Position numbers and translations under genes: made by a program. From Blastochloris viridis (lineage in GTDB: Bacteria > Pseudomonadota > Alphaproteobacteria > Rhizobiales > Xanthobacteraceae): DNA of 64,000 bases. The number at the start of each line of letters is the position of its first letter. Position 1 is the stretch's first letter. The notes under the pieces were generated by a model that did not search any database, was not told where the DNA came from, and worked only from the letters and a program-made list of their open reading frames with translations. Location: assembly GCF_001402875.1 (NCBI RefSeq), contig NZ_CP012946.1, forward strand, positions 2,148,001-2,212,000, written 5' to 3'. Positions 44,930 to 56,337 of the stretch are shown in pieces.

Positions 44930-45331
44930 ATGCAGCCCAAGGACACCACCCAGAACGAAGCCTTCAAGGGCTTCACCAACACCGCCTGCCCGTTCTACCC
45001 CTGCCACAAGGGGGTGGAGACCGAGTTCAATTGCCTGTTCTGCTACTGCCCGCTGATCGCCTACGAGTGCCCCGGACCCTACAAGGTGTTCACCGACAAG
45101 AACGGGCTGAAGCGCAAGGATTGCTCGGACTGCATCCTGCCCCATAACGGCTATCTTCGATCGTGGAACTTCATCCAGAAATGGCTGGAGCGACCGGTGA
45201 TCTGGGATGGCCACGAGCAGACCTTGCCGCCGGTTCGCCGCCTGCGCGCTGCGCCGGGCGGCGCCGAGCCGACCGACGACCAGCCGGCAGGGGACGCACC
45301 GGCGACAGACGAGCCGGCCAAAGCGGACTAA
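44930..45331 (+). CDS. Cysteine-rich small-domain metal-binding protein (PF04071-like)
   Basis: The 133-residue protein has the cysteine pattern CPFYPCHKG...FNCLFCYCPLIAYECPGPY...CSDCILPH, typical of the cysteine-rich small domain that occurs near cobalamin genes, alone or fused to CbiZ/CobS-type proteins. At least nine Cys suggest a bound metal or Fe-S cluster. An acidic low-complexity tail follows. It is 1.4 kb past cobQ on the same strand; a role in cobamide salvage or assembly is inferred from family habit. ATG 44930 has AGAGG upstream. Confidence 0.75.
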   Translation: MQPKDTTQNEAFKGFTNTACPFYPCHKGVETEFNCLFCYCPLIAYECPGPYKVFTDKNGLKRKDCSDCILPHNGYLRSWNFIQKWLERPVIWDGHEQTLPPVRRLRAAPGGAEPTDDQPAGDAPATDEPAKAD

Positions 45332-45405
45332 ACAGAAACTGTTCGCGCTGCGCTCCACGGCGCCGTGGCATCCGATGCCGCCCGGCCGCGGCGGAGACCT
45401 GGCGC

Positions 45406-45573
45406 CGTCGTCCCGGACAAGCGGCAAAGCCGCGCGATCCGGGACCCATGATCCGCGACTCTCGCCGTCGTCCGCATCGCCCCTAGCTGCGCGACATCGC
45501 TTGCGCTGCCGTTGCCGGAAACGTCGCGGATCATGGGTTCCGGGTCTCAGCTTCGCTTCGCCCGGAACGACCG
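45406..45573. repeat. Large palindromic intergenic repeat (~52-bp arms)
   Basis: Left arm 45406-45459 and right arm 45523-45573 are imperfect reverse complements (GTCGTCCCGGAC...GATCCGGGACCCATGATCCGCGAC against GTCGCGGATCATGGGTTCCGGGTC...CGGAACGAC, gaps shown by dots). Cruciform/hairpin-forming elements of this kind are widespread in Rhodopseudomonas and Bradyrhizobium. It lies between convergent genes. Confidence 0.65.
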
Positions 45574-45617
45574 GCGGTTTCATGTTCGGCGGGTCGGAAT
45601 TCCGGCGGCAAACTGAT

Positions 45618-45697
45618 GCGGTTTCCGGATGATCATGTCGTGATCCCGGAAACCACCTTGCCGAAAAATCCTGATCGAAAAGCGCTTTTTCGGCGAC
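45618..45697. repeat. Dispersed intergenic repeat, copy 2
   Basis: This copy matches 12025-12102. It is directly adjacent to the large palindrome, so the 405-bp gap between the Cys-rich protein gene and meaB is almost wholly repeat DNA. Confidence 0.6.
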
Positions 45698-45736
45698 AGC
45701 ACGACCAAACACCGACCTGATCGGCCGGGTTTCGTG

Positions 45737-46720
45737 TCACCGGCCGTCGCCGAGGCGGGCCTTCAGCGCCTGCGCGATGGCAAGCTCGCGGCCGAACGGC
45801 CCCTGCGCCGCACCGGTCGCGATGGCCGCCGCCGCGGCAAGCCCGACCGAGCCGAAATGGGCGCGGGTGCCCTCCTCGACCCAGGCCGCCTCCTGGGCGG
45901 CGCGGCGCTTCGCCAGCCGGCCGGCCGTACCGAGATGGGCGCGGTGGCGTTCGATCGCATCCTTCAGCTCATCGAGGCCATCGCCGCGGCTGGCCGCCAC
46001 CAGCACCACCGGCGCCGGCCAATCCTCCTGGCCGGCGAACAGCGTCAGCGCGCCTTTGACGTCGTTGGCAGCGCGCTGGGCCGGCAGGCCCATGTCGGCC
46101 TTGGTGACGGCGACGATGTCCGGCACCTCCATGGCGCCGGCCTTCATGAACTGCAGCGCATCGCCGGAGCCGGGCTGGATGCACAGCACCACGGTGTCGA
46201 CGGCGAATGCGATGTCGGTCTCCGACTGGCCGATGCCGACGCTCTCGACCAGCACGCGGTCGTAGATCGCGCGCATCATCACCATGGCGGCGACGGTCTG
46301 GTCGGACAGGCCGCCCAATCGGTCCCGCGCCGCCATCGAGCGCACGAACACGCCCTTGTCGTCGGGGTCGGTGATGATGCGGGCGCGATCGCCGAGCAAC
46401 GCGCCGCCGGTGCGCTTCGACGACGGGTCGACCGCGATCACCCCCACCGTCTCGCCATTGCCACGCCACTGTCTCAGCAGCGCGTTGGTCAGGGTCGACT
46501 TGCCGACGCCGGGCGGCCCGGTGAGGCCGAGCACGTGGCCGCGCGCGGCCCGGCACGCCTCGTCCAACAGCGCCGCAAGCGCCGGTTCGCCGGCGTGGGT
46601 CTCGATGGCAGCAAGCGCCTGGGCCAGCGCTCGTTTGCCGCCGCCGGCAATGGCGGCGAGAGATGCCAACGGCGGCGGCGTCATCGAAGTCGTCATCGGC
46701 ATCGTCATCGGCACCGGCAT
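45737..46720 (-). CDS. meaB: MeaB/ArgK-like G-protein chaperone of methylmalonyl-CoA mutase
   Basis: The GTPase has Walker A GLTGPPGVGKSTLTNAL, VIAVDPSSKRTGGALLGDRARI, the switch motif VESVGIGQSE and the base motif TKAD. MeaB gates loading of adenosylcobalamin into methylmalonyl-CoA mutase and protects it. No mutase gene is in the window. The N-terminus has an odd Met-Pro/Met-Thr repeat (MPVPMTMPMTTSM) and several ATGs; the real start could be any of 46720, 46708, 46702, 46696 or 46684. It may be transcribed with the membrane-protein gene at 46733. Confidence 0.9.
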   Translation of the reverse strand: MPVPMTMPMTTSMTPPPLASLAAIAGGGKRALAQALAAIETHAGEPALAALLDEACRAARGHVLGLTGPPGVGKSTLTNALLRQWRGNGETVGVIAVDPSSKRTGGALLGDRARIITDPDDKGVFVRSMAARDRLGGLSDQTVAAMVMMRAIYDRVLVESVGIGQSETDIAFAVDTVVLCIQPGSGDALQFMKAGAMEVPDIVAVTKADMGLPAQRAANDVKGALTLFAGQEDWPAPVVLVAASRGDGLDELKDAIERHRAHLGTAGRLAKRRAAQEAAWVEEGTRAHFGSVGLAAAAAIATGAAQGPFGRELAIAQALKARLGDGR

Positions 46721-46732
46721 CGTTCTGGGGGG

Positions 46733-47089
46733 CTATGGCGTCGGCATGGCGGCGAGATTGAGCGTGACCCATTGCGCGCCGAGAAAGGCTACCACACCGA
46801 GGAGGCAACCGATCGCGATCATCTTGCCACTGATCACCTCGGTCAGCGGCCGGCGCACGGCGAGCCGCAGCGCCACCAGCGCCAGGCAGCCAAAGCCAAA
46901 CAGCTCGTAGAGCCGGTCAGGGTCGAAGCCTTCGGTCGCCGCGCCGGCATTGAGGCCAAACACGACACCGACGATCGCCAGGCCCCCGAACCACCACGTC
47001 AGAAGCCGTGGCGAGGGCGGCGGCCGCGGCGGTTCGGGGGCCCGGAACTTCGGCGGCGGATAGACCGGTTTGGTGGGAAGCCAGCGCAT
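46733..47089 (-). CDS. Small hypothetical membrane protein
   Basis: The 118-residue protein has a Pro-rich N-terminus followed by about three transmembrane segments (LTWWFGGLAIVGVVFG, LFGFGCLALVALRLAV, MIAIGCLLGVVAFLGA). No signal or known family. ATG 47089 chosen because the upstream in-frame part lies in repeat DNA. It ends 12 bp before meaB and may be co-transcribed with it. Confidence 0.6.
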   Translation of the reverse strand: MRWLPTKPVYPPPKFRAPEPPRPPPSPRLLTWWFGGLAIVGVVFGLNAGAATEGFDPDRLYELFGFGCLALVALRLAVRRPLTEVISGKMIAIGCLLGVVAFLGAQWVTLNLAAMPTP

Positions 47090-47131
47090 CGTTGGAATGG
47101 GGTGATCTGCGTTGTCGATGACGGAGGCGAC

Positions 47132-47283
47132 GCCACCCTCTCCTCTTGCGGGAAAGGGTGGCGAGCGATCGCGAGGCGGATGGGGTGAATATTTAGGCGT
47201 TCGCCCGCATTCCCCCCTCACCCGGCTCGACCTCGCTTCGCTCAGCCTCTCCACCCTCTCCCGCAAGGGGAGAGGGTGGAGAG
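47132..47283. repeat. CCCTCTCC-type dispersed palindromic element, copy 2
   Basis: This ~150-bp element between ppdK and the membrane-protein gene has a right-hand hairpin (CCACCCTCTCCCGC / AAGGGGAGAGGGTGG), internal CTCACCCGG, CTTCGCTCAGCCTCTCC and a related left end GCCACCCTCTCC. It shares blocks in order with 40437-40542. Confidence 0.7.
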
Positions 47284-47305
47284 GCGTCGTGCGCGACGAC
47301 TGTCC

Positions 47306-49984
<2,679 letters not shown>

Positions 49985-50531
49985 ATCGACTTCCCCTCGC
50001 GTTCGCCCGCGTTCAGTGTGAAGACCCCGTCGGCGTCGTCCCTCCGACCGGCCGCTGCGGCCGCGGAGGTCGGGCCGAAAGCTAGAGCATTTTCCGCAAA
50101 AGGCCGTTCCGGTTTTGCGAAAGAAAATGCGACATACCAAAAACTTAGAACGTCCGATCCGATTCAGGTCGCCCAGGCCGGCGCTGCGCGGTCTTTGTGC
50201 AACATCGCCAAAGAACGGGCAAGCTATCCCCTCGTCGGGTTGAGCTGACGCTCCCCGCCCGCGCCGCGGCATTGGGCCACGCGCAATCGTAAACTGTAAC
50301 AGATGAAACTGTCGAGGTTGCGCAAGGCGCGGCACGCCGCCCCACCCGGCCGGCGATGCCGCCACCAGCGCCGGCGGTCGCGGAGAACCGGTACGGCGCT
50401 CGCTCGATCGTTGGGTTACTCACCGTAACGGCAGGCCGCGCTTGCGCGGGATGACCGGCAGACATCACCGGCGACCGCGCCAGGGTCGCAGCGTTGCGGC
50501 CGCGGGATTCGCGGTGACAGCCGCTGCGCGG
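49985..50531. other. 547-bp non-coding region upstream of ppdK
   Basis: Contains the AGAGCATTTTCCGCA-type hairpin repeat (50084-50131) close to ppdK, and otherwise GC-rich sequence without gene or RNA signature. The ppdK promoter should lie here on the minus strand. Confidence 0.4.
50084..50131. repeat. Dispersed AGAGCATTTTCCGCA-type hairpin repeat, long copy
   Basis: AGAGCATTTTCCGCAAAA is closed by GGTTTTGCG followed by AAAGAAAATGC, giving an imperfect hairpin. The first half matches 37638-37673. It sits about 100 bp upstream of ppdK and could affect its leader or be a neutral passenger. Confidence 0.65.
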
Positions 50532-52643
50532 TCAGCCCTCGATGCGGCTGAAGTCGGCGACGGTGCGGGTGGCGGCGCGGATTTCGTTCAAGAGCTTCAG
50601 GCGGTTCTCGCGCACCGCGGGATCGTCCGCGTTAACGGTTACCTTGGCGAAGAAAGTGTCGACCGCGCCACGCAGCCTGGCCAGCGCCGCCATGGCGCCG
50701 GCGAAATCCTCGCGCGCCACCGCCTCGGCGGCGTCGGCCTTGGCGGTATCGATGGCGCTGGCGAGCGCCCGCTCCTCGTCCTGGGCGAACAGCGCGGCGT
50801 CCGGCGCGCCGCCATAGGCGCGGCCGTCCTTCTTCTCCTCGATGCGCAGGATGTTGGCGGCGCGCTTGGTGCCGGCCAAGAGGTTCCTGCCGTCGTCGGT
50901 GTCGAGGAAGGCCGCCAGCGCATTGATGCGCGCCACGATCAGCACGAGGTCGCGGACATTTTCCATTCCCGGCATATGTTGATCGGCTTGGATTCCCTGC
51001 CGGAACACTGCATCGACAAGGTCGTGTCGGGAACCCTGCTCCCTCAACTGTACCTTTAAGCGATCCCCAACAAACTCAAGAAGACCAAATACAGTAGATG
51101 CCCAGTCATGACCCGAGAATAAATCAGAGTGTCGAATTAATATATTCGTCAGATCTAGCCGTTTTGAGTTCTCCAGCACCAGCCTGATCACCCCCAGCGC
51201 CGCGCGGCGCAGCGCATAGGGGTCCTTGCTCCCGGTCGGCTTCTCGTCGATCGCCCAGAACCCCACCAGGGTGTCGAGCTTGTCGGCCAGCGCCACCGCG
51301 ATCGATACCGGGTCGGTCGGCACGCAGTCGGACGGGCCGACCGGCTTGTAATGCTCCTCGCAGGCGGCGGCGACGGAGGCGTCCTCGCCCTGGGCCAGCG
51401 CGTAGTACCTGCCCATCAGGCCCTGCAGCTCGGGGAATTCGCCGACCACCTCGGTGACGAGGTCGAGCTTGCACAGCCGTGCGGCGCGGCGCGCCTTCTC
51501 GACGTCGGCGCCGACCAGCGGCGCGATCTCCGCCGCCAGCCGCTCAATGCGCGCGATGCGCTCGCCTTGCGTGCCCAGCTTGGCGTGGAACACGATCTCA
51601 TTCAGCTTCGGCAGCCGGTCCTCAAGCGTCTTTCCAAGGTCGCTCTCGTAGAAGAACTTGGCGTCCGACAGCCGCGCCCGGATCACCCGCTCATTGCCGG
51701 CAATGATGGCGGCGCCACCGTCCGAGGCGAGGAGGTTCGACACCAGGATGAAGCGGTTGGCGAGCCCGCCCTCCCCGTTCTTGAGCACGAAGCACTTCTG
51801 GTTGGCGCGGATGGTGGCGCGGATCACCTCGGGGGGAATCGACAGGAACGCCGCGTCGAACGACCCCATCAGCGCCACCGGCCATTCGACCAAGCCGGAC
51901 ACCTCGTCGAGCAGCCCGGCATCCTCGATCAGCTCGAAGCCCTGCGCGAACGCCAGATTGCGGGCGTCCTGCAGGATCATCGCCTTGCGCCGCTCGGGGT
52001 CGGCCACCACCTTGGCGGCCTCCAGCTTGGTCAGATAATCGTCCCAGCGCCTGACGGTGATCGGGCCGGGTGCGAGGAAACGGTGGCCGTGGGTGACGTT
52101 GCCGGCCTCGATGCCGTCGACCGCGAACGGCACCACCTCCGGCTCCTCGGTCTCCGGGCCGAAGGTGGCGACGATGGAATGCAGCGGCCGCACCCAGCGG
52201 AGCGAGCCCGAGCCCCAGCGCATCGACTTCGGCCACGGGAACGACCGCACGATGGCCGGCAGCACCTCGGCCAGCAGTTCGAGGGTGGGCCGGCCGGGCT
52301 TCTCGATCACCGCGACGTAGAACTCGCCCTTCTTCGGGTCGTTCACCATCCTGGCCTGGCTGATGTCGGCCAGGCCGGCGGACTTCAGGAAGCCCTGGAT
52401 GGCGCCGTCGGGGGCGCCGACGCGCGGGCCCTTCTTCTCCTCGACGACGTCGGGCTGGCGGGCCGGCAGGCCGTGAACGGTGAGGGCAAGGCGCCGGGGC
52501 GTCGCGATCGCCTTGGCGCCCTCGTAGGTCAGGCCGCGTTCGACCAGCGCGTTGGTGACCAGCGACTTGAGGTCCTCGGCCGCCCGCGGCTGCATGCGGG
52601 CGGGGATTTCCTCGGAAAACAGTTCGAACAGAAGATCGGGCAT
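50532..52643 (-). CDS. glyS: Glycyl-tRNA synthetase beta subunit
   Basis: The 703-residue protein matches bacterial GlyS throughout ([90 protein letters not shown]). It works as an alpha2beta2 enzyme with GlyQ. A stretch near 51040-51180 is unusually AT-rich and the encoded ARHDL...VARI part ([24 protein letters not shown]) is slightly longer than usual, but the frame is intact. glyS is the last gene of glyQ-orf-isochorismatase-glyS. Confidence 0.94.
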   Translation of the reverse strand: MPDLLFELFSEEIPARMQPRAAEDLKSLVTNALVERGLTYEGAKAIATPRRLALTVHGLPARQPDVVEEKKGPRVGAPDGAIQGFLKSAGLADISQARMVNDPKKGEFYVAVIEKPGRPTLELLAEVLPAIVRSFPWPKSMRWGSGSLRWVRPLHSIVATFGPETEEPEVVPFAVDGIEAGNVTHGHRFLAPGPITVRRWDDYLTKLEAAKVVADPERRKAMILQDARNLAFAQGFELIEDAGLLDEVSGLVEWPVALMGSFDAAFLSIPPEVIRATIRANQKCFVLKNGEGGLANRFILVSNLLASDGGAAIIAGNERVIRARLSDAKFFYESDLGKTLEDRLPKLNEIVFHAKLGTQGERIARIERLAAEIAPLVGADVEKARRAARLCKLDLVTEVVGEFPELQGLMGRYYALAQGEDASVAAACEEHYKPVGPSDCVPTDPVSIAVALADKLDTLVGFWAIDEKPTGSKDPYALRRAALGVIRLVLENSKRLDLTNILIRHSDLFSGHDWASTVFGLLEFVGDRLKVQLREQGSRHDLVDAVFRQGIQADQHMPGMENVRDLVLIVARINALAAFLDTDDGRNLLAGTKRAANILRIEEKKDGRAYGGAPDAALFAQDEERALASAIDTAKADAAEAVAREDFAGAMAALARLRGAVDTFFAKVTVNADDPAVRENRLKLLNEIRAATRTVADFSRIEG

Positions 52644-52646
52644 GAC

Positions 52647-53246
52647 TCAGCGTTTGAGGTCGGCGGCGCGGCAGATGATGGCGAAGCGGTCGGCCAGCTC
52701 GGCCAGTGCGACGCGGTGAAGCTCGGCGGCCGGGATCGGCGCGCCGCCGGTGGGATCGGGCAGATCGCGGGTGGCGCAGGCGTCGGCGACCACGGTCACG
52801 GCAAGGCCGTGGTCGAGCGCGGCGCGCGCGGTGGTGGAGACGCACATGTGGGTCATGAAGCCGGCCAGAACGAGCTGGCGGCTGCCGGTTTCGGCGATGG
52901 CCTCGGCCAGCTCGGTGTCGGCGAAGGCGTTGGGCTGCGGCTTCTCGATCACCCGCTCGCCGGTGATCGGCGCCGCCGCGCCGGCGAATTTGAACCCGGC
53001 CCCGGCGGGATCGAACGCGCCGCCGGCGCCGCCGCGGTGCTGGATGTGGATGACCGGCGCACCGGCCGCCCGCGCCCGCGCGAGAACGTCGGCGATGTGG
53101 TCCAGCGCCTCGTTGACGCCGGCCAGCGGCAACTTGCCATCGACATACTCGCGCTGGGCGTCGATCAGCACCACCACGGCGTCGGTCAGCCGCGGCGGCG
53201 TCGCGGGCGCGCCAGCCATCTCGCGCAGGGTGCGGGGAGCGGTCAT
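52647..53246 (-). CDS. Isochorismatase-like cysteine hydrolase
   Basis: The protein (199 residues) has the isochorismatase-fold triad: Asp in VVLIDAQREYV, Lys region VIEKPQPNAF and Cys in VLAGFMTHMCVSTTARAA. Members hydrolyse amides (nicotinamidase, other) or isochorismate; the substrate is not clear. It is inserted between glyQ and glyS and tightly packed: ATG 53246 overlaps the stop of a 36-codon frame and its stop is 3 bp from the glyS start. Confidence 0.85.
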   Translation of the reverse strand: MTAPRTLREMAGAPATPPRLTDAVVVLIDAQREYVDGKLPLAGVNEALDHIADVLARARAAGAPVIHIQHRGGAGGAFDPAGAGFKFAGAAAPITGERVIEKPQPNAFADTELAEAIAETGSRQLVLAGFMTHMCVSTTARAALDHGLAVTVVADACATRDLPDPTGGAPIPAAELHRVALAELADRFAIICRAADLKR

Positions 53247-53353
53247 TCGCCTTCGGCTCCGCGTTGGTAGAGGTTGGTTAGGCCGTCGGCCTGCGCCGGC
53301 ATCGGCGCGGCGGCAACCGGCTGCGCAGGCGCGGTGCGGCATGCCGGGGTCAT
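53243..53353 (-). CDS. Possible 36-residue small protein between glyQ and the isochorismatase gene
   Basis: A short frame starts at an ATG overlapping the glyQ stop (ATGA at 53350-53353) and ends at a TGA overlapping the isochorismatase ATG (ATGA at 53243-53246). The product ([11 protein letters not shown]...[10 protein letters not shown]) is Ala/Pro-rich without motif. Exact overlap at both ends is typical of translational coupling; chance cannot be excluded. It may simply carry ribosomes across the gap. Confidence 0.4.
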   Translation of the reverse strand: MTPACRTAPAQPVAAAPMPAQADGLTNLYQRGAEGE

Positions 53354-54267
53354 GCCCGCCCTCCCGCGGTCTTCAGCCACGCCGCGCCGCAGGCTTTCGC
53401 CAGCTCGCGAACGCGCAGGATGTAGCTTTGGCGCTCGGTGACCGAGATCACGCCGCGGGCGTCGAGCAGGTTGAAGACGTGGCTGGCCTTGATGCACTGG
53501 TCGTAGGCCGGCAGCGCCATCTTGTGGTGCTCGCCATCCTCGCCGGCTTCGAGGTACTTGCGGCAGGCGCTTTCGGCAAACTCGAACTGCTTGAACAGCA
53601 TGTCGGTGTCGGCGTGCTCGAAATTGTGCCGGGAGTATTCCTGCTCGGCCTGCAGGAACACATCGCCGTAGGTCACTTTCTCGGCGCCGTCGCGGCCGTT
53701 GAAATTAAGGTCGTAGACGTTCTCGACGCCCTGCACGTACATGGCGAGGCGCTCAAGGCCGTAGGTCAGCTCGCCCGCCACCGGCGCGCACTCGAACCCG
53801 GCGACCTGCTGGAAGTAGGTGAACTGGCTCACCTCCATGCCGTCGCACCAGCACTCCCAGCCCAGCCCCCAGGCGCCGAGGGTCGGGCTCTCCCAATCGT
53901 CCTCGACAAAGCGCACGTCGTGCAGCGCGGTGTCGATGCCGATGGCCTTGAGGCTCTGCAAATAGAGGTCCTGGATGTCCGGCGGCGAGGGCTTCAGGAT
54001 CGCCTGGAACTGGTAATAGTGCTGCAGCCGGTTGGGGTTCTCGCCATAGCGGCCGTCCTTGGGCCGGCGCGAGGGCTGGACGTAGGCGGCATTCCACCGC
54101 CGCGGCCCCAGCGCGCGAAGCGTCGTCGCCGGATGGAAGGTGCCGGCGCCGACCTCCATGTCGTAAGGCTGCAGGATGACGCAGCCCTTGTCCGCCCAGA
54201 AGTTCTGGAGGGTCAGGATCAGCCCCTGGAACGAACGGTCGGGGCGCATGTGGGCCGGCATATCCAT
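53350..54267 (-). CDS. glyQ: Glycyl-tRNA synthetase alpha subunit
   Basis: This 305-residue class II synthetase subunit has [20 protein letters not shown], the motif 2 region [38 protein letters not shown] and [11 protein letters not shown] (motif 3). It charges tRNA-Gly with GlyS. First gene of the glyQ-glyS group. The start at ATG 54267 gives the usual length. Confidence 0.96.
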   Translation of the reverse strand: MDMPAHMRPDRSFQGLILTLQNFWADKGCVILQPYDMEVGAGTFHPATTLRALGPRRWNAAYVQPSRRPKDGRYGENPNRLQHYYQFQAILKPSPPDIQDLYLQSLKAIGIDTALHDVRFVEDDWESPTLGAWGLGWECWCDGMEVSQFTYFQQVAGFECAPVAGELTYGLERLAMYVQGVENVYDLNFNGRDGAEKVTYGDVFLQAEQEYSRHNFEHADTDMLFKQFEFAESACRKYLEAGEDGEHHKMALPAYDQCIKASHVFNLLDARGVISVTERQSYILRVRELAKACGAAWLKTAGGRA

Positions 54268-54365
54268 CGCGGGATCGACACTCTTGAAAAGGTGGGAAAC
54301 GGCGCGGGACCGTATCGACCGCCTTCGAGAGGGTCAAGAAAGGCCGCGATGCACGCCGCCCGCGC

Positions 54366-54596
54366 TCAGCCCTCCAGCTTGCGCGCCTCCTCGGCGAGCA
54401 TGATCGGGATGCCGTCGCGGATCGGATAGGCAAGACGGGCGGCGCGGCTGATCAGTTCCTGGCTGCCGGCGTCGTATTCCAGCGGACCCTTGGTCACCGG
54501 GCACACCAGAATCTCCAGGAGCTTGGGGTCGACGCCGCCAGCCCGGCGCTCGGAGGCGTCGGCGGCGGTATCAGGCGCTGCGGATTGCTCGGTCAT
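54366..54596 (-). CDS. Trm112/YcaR family protein
   Basis: The 76-residue protein has [16 protein letters not shown] and [16 protein letters not shown], the UPF0434/Trm112 pattern. Eukaryotic Trm112 activates methyltransferases; bacterial function is little known. A charged N-terminal extension of about 20 residues precedes the domain. It is 9 bp past the Lon-domain gene and likely co-transcribed with it. Confidence 0.88.
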   Translation of the reverse strand: MTEQSAAPDTAADASERRAGGVDPKLLEILVCPVTKGPLEYDAGSQELISRAARLAYPIRDGIPIMLAEEARKLEG

Positions 54597-54605
54597 GATC
54601 GCATC

Positions 54606-55274
54606 CTATTGAAGCGGCGTATCGCCGTCATCATCGTTGTCGGCAATGGCAAAACGGGTGGCGGCGACCAGCACCTCGGCGCGCCCCGGCAGGTCGGGCG
54701 CCTCCAGCATGGCCTGCTTTTCGGCGGCATCGAACGGCGACATCATGCACAGCGCGTTGACCAGAAGCTCGGTCGGCGCCTTGTCGATGTCTTGCCAATC
54801 GGCCTTGAGGTCGTTGGCGCTGAGGAAATCGGCCAGGGTTTCCAGCACGGCGTCGCGGTCGACCGCGTCGGCGCCCTGCCCAGCAACGAAGTCGCAGGGA
54901 AAGGGATACTCCACCCGGCACTGGCGGTAGGGGGTGACGACCGCAATCTCCTCAAGCAGGCGAAAGCGCGCCACCCCGGTGAGCGAGATCAGGTAGCGGC
55001 CATCGCCGGTCTCCGAGAGCTGGGTGATTCGTCCCACGCAGCCGACCGAATAGAGCGCCGGCCGGGTCGGCGAGCCGCTGCGCGAGGGATCGGGCTGAAT
55101 CATGCCGACCAGCCGCCCCCCCTTCAACGCGTCGTCGATCAGCGCCAGGTAGCGCGGCTCGAAGATGTTGAGCGGCATGCTGCCGCGCGGCAGCAACAGC
55201 GCGTCTGCCAGCGGGAACACCGGAATCACGCTCGGGAGGTCGTTCGGGCCGCGGTAGGTGACGTTGCTGCCCAT
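54606..55274 (-). CDS. Lon substrate-binding (N-terminal) domain protein
   Basis: The 222-residue protein resembles the Lon N-domain alone: PSVIPVFPLADALLLPRGSMPLNIFEPRYLALIDDAL and GRYLISLTGVARFRL, without ATPase or protease parts. Stand-alone Lon-N proteins occur beside the thioredoxin-like gene and the Trm112-like gene in many alphaproteobacteria, in this order; function unknown. ATG 55274 follows GAAGG; a GTG at 55283 is possible. Confidence 0.88.
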   Translation of the reverse strand: MGSNVTYRGPNDLPSVIPVFPLADALLLPRGSMPLNIFEPRYLALIDDALKGGRLVGMIQPDPSRSGSPTRPALYSVGCVGRITQLSETGDGRYLISLTGVARFRLLEEIAVVTPYRQCRVEYPFPCDFVAGQGADAVDRDAVLETLADFLSANDLKADWQDIDKAPTELLVNALCMMSPFDAAEKQAMLEAPDLPGRAEVLVAATRFAIADNDDDGDTPLQ

Positions 55275-55286
55275 CGCAGCCACCCT

Positions 55287-56210
55287 TCATGCAAACAGGA
55301 TGGAGGACAGCCGGCGGCGACCGTCGATGGTATGGGGATCGGCCGGCCCCCACGCCTCGAAGAACGTCACCAGTTGCTTGCGGGCACCGTCGTCGTTCCA
55401 GGCGCGGTCGTGCTTGACGATCTCGAGCAGGTGGGCGAGCACTTCGGCGCGGCGGTTGCGGGCGTTGAGCGCAACCGCAAGGTCGAACCGGGCCTGGTGA
55501 TTGCTGGGGTCGGCGGCCACCGCCGCCTCCAGCTCGGCGAGATCGCCCAGCGCGGCGGCCTGCTCGGCGACCTCGATTGCCGCCCGCACCGCCGCCACCG
55601 GCGCCTCGCCGGCCTTCGCCGCCGGCACCAGCGCCAGCGTCTGCTTGGCCTGCTCCAGGTCGCCGAGTTCGAGGTGGCAGCGCGCCAGCCCGGCCAGGGC
55701 GTGGACGTTGTCCGGCTCCTCGCCGAGCACGGCGGCGAAGGCGTCGGCGGCCGTCACCGCGTCGCCGCCGATCAGGGCGGCGTCGGCGGCCTCCAGCAGC
55801 TCCTTGGTGCCGCCGTCGACCTTGCCGGCGGTGATGCGATCGATGAAGGCCACCACCTGGCCCTCCGGCAGCGCGCCCATGAAGCCGTCAACCGCACGGC
55901 CGTCGACGAAGGCGATCACCGCCGGGATCGACTGGATGCCGAGCTGGCTGGCCACCGCCGGGTGCTCGTCGATGTTCATCTTGGCCAGCTTGACCTTGCC
56001 GCGGCCGGCGCGAACCACCTTCTCCAATACCGGCGTCAGCTGCTTGCAGGGGCCGCACCATGCCGCCCAGAAGTCGACCAGCACCGGCTGGGTCTTCGAC
56101 TCCTCGATGACGTCCTTGACGAAGCTCTGGGTGGTGACGTCGCTGACCAGACCGTCGGCCGCGCCGGAGGCCGCCGGCCCGGCCTTTTTCGGTCCACCGA
56201 ATGTAAACAT
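55287..56210 (-). CDS. Thioredoxin-TPR protein (CnoX/YbbN family)
   Basis: Residues ~20-130 form a thioredoxin domain with active site WCGPCK; residues ~140-307 are helical TPR-like repeats (FAAVLGEEPDNVHALAGLARCHLELG). E. coli CnoX (YbbN) is a redox-controlled holdase working with GroEL; the same role is inferred. The intact CxxC contrasts with E. coli YbbN (SxxC). ATG 56210 gives the family start MFTFGG; the open frame extends upstream. Confidence 0.88.
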   Translation of the reverse strand: MFTFGGPKKAGPAASGAADGLVSDVTTQSFVKDVIEESKTQPVLVDFWAAWCGPCKQLTPVLEKVVRAGRGKVKLAKMNIDEHPAVASQLGIQSIPAVIAFVDGRAVDGFMGALPEGQVVAFIDRITAGKVDGGTKELLEAADAALIGGDAVTAADAFAAVLGEEPDNVHALAGLARCHLELGDLEQAKQTLALVPAAKAGEAPVAAVRAAIEVAEQAAALGDLAELEAAVAADPSNHQARFDLAVALNARNRRAEVLAHLLEIVKHDRAWNDDGARKQLVTFFEAWGPADPHTIDGRRRLSSILFA

Positions 56211-56337
56211 CTGTGCCCTCGTCTTCCCGTGCAGTGTAGCGCAGTTTGTCCCGATCCAGATGGGACAGGATGCGACAGATTGCAACGCGCGAGCGGCGGC
56301 AAACCCCGCCCGGCGGCGGGAATCCGCGTCCGACGGC

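Noticed and set aside
51351..54429. Long plus-strand frames opposite glyS, the isochorismatase gene and glyQ
   Set aside because: Antisense shadows of well-identified genes.
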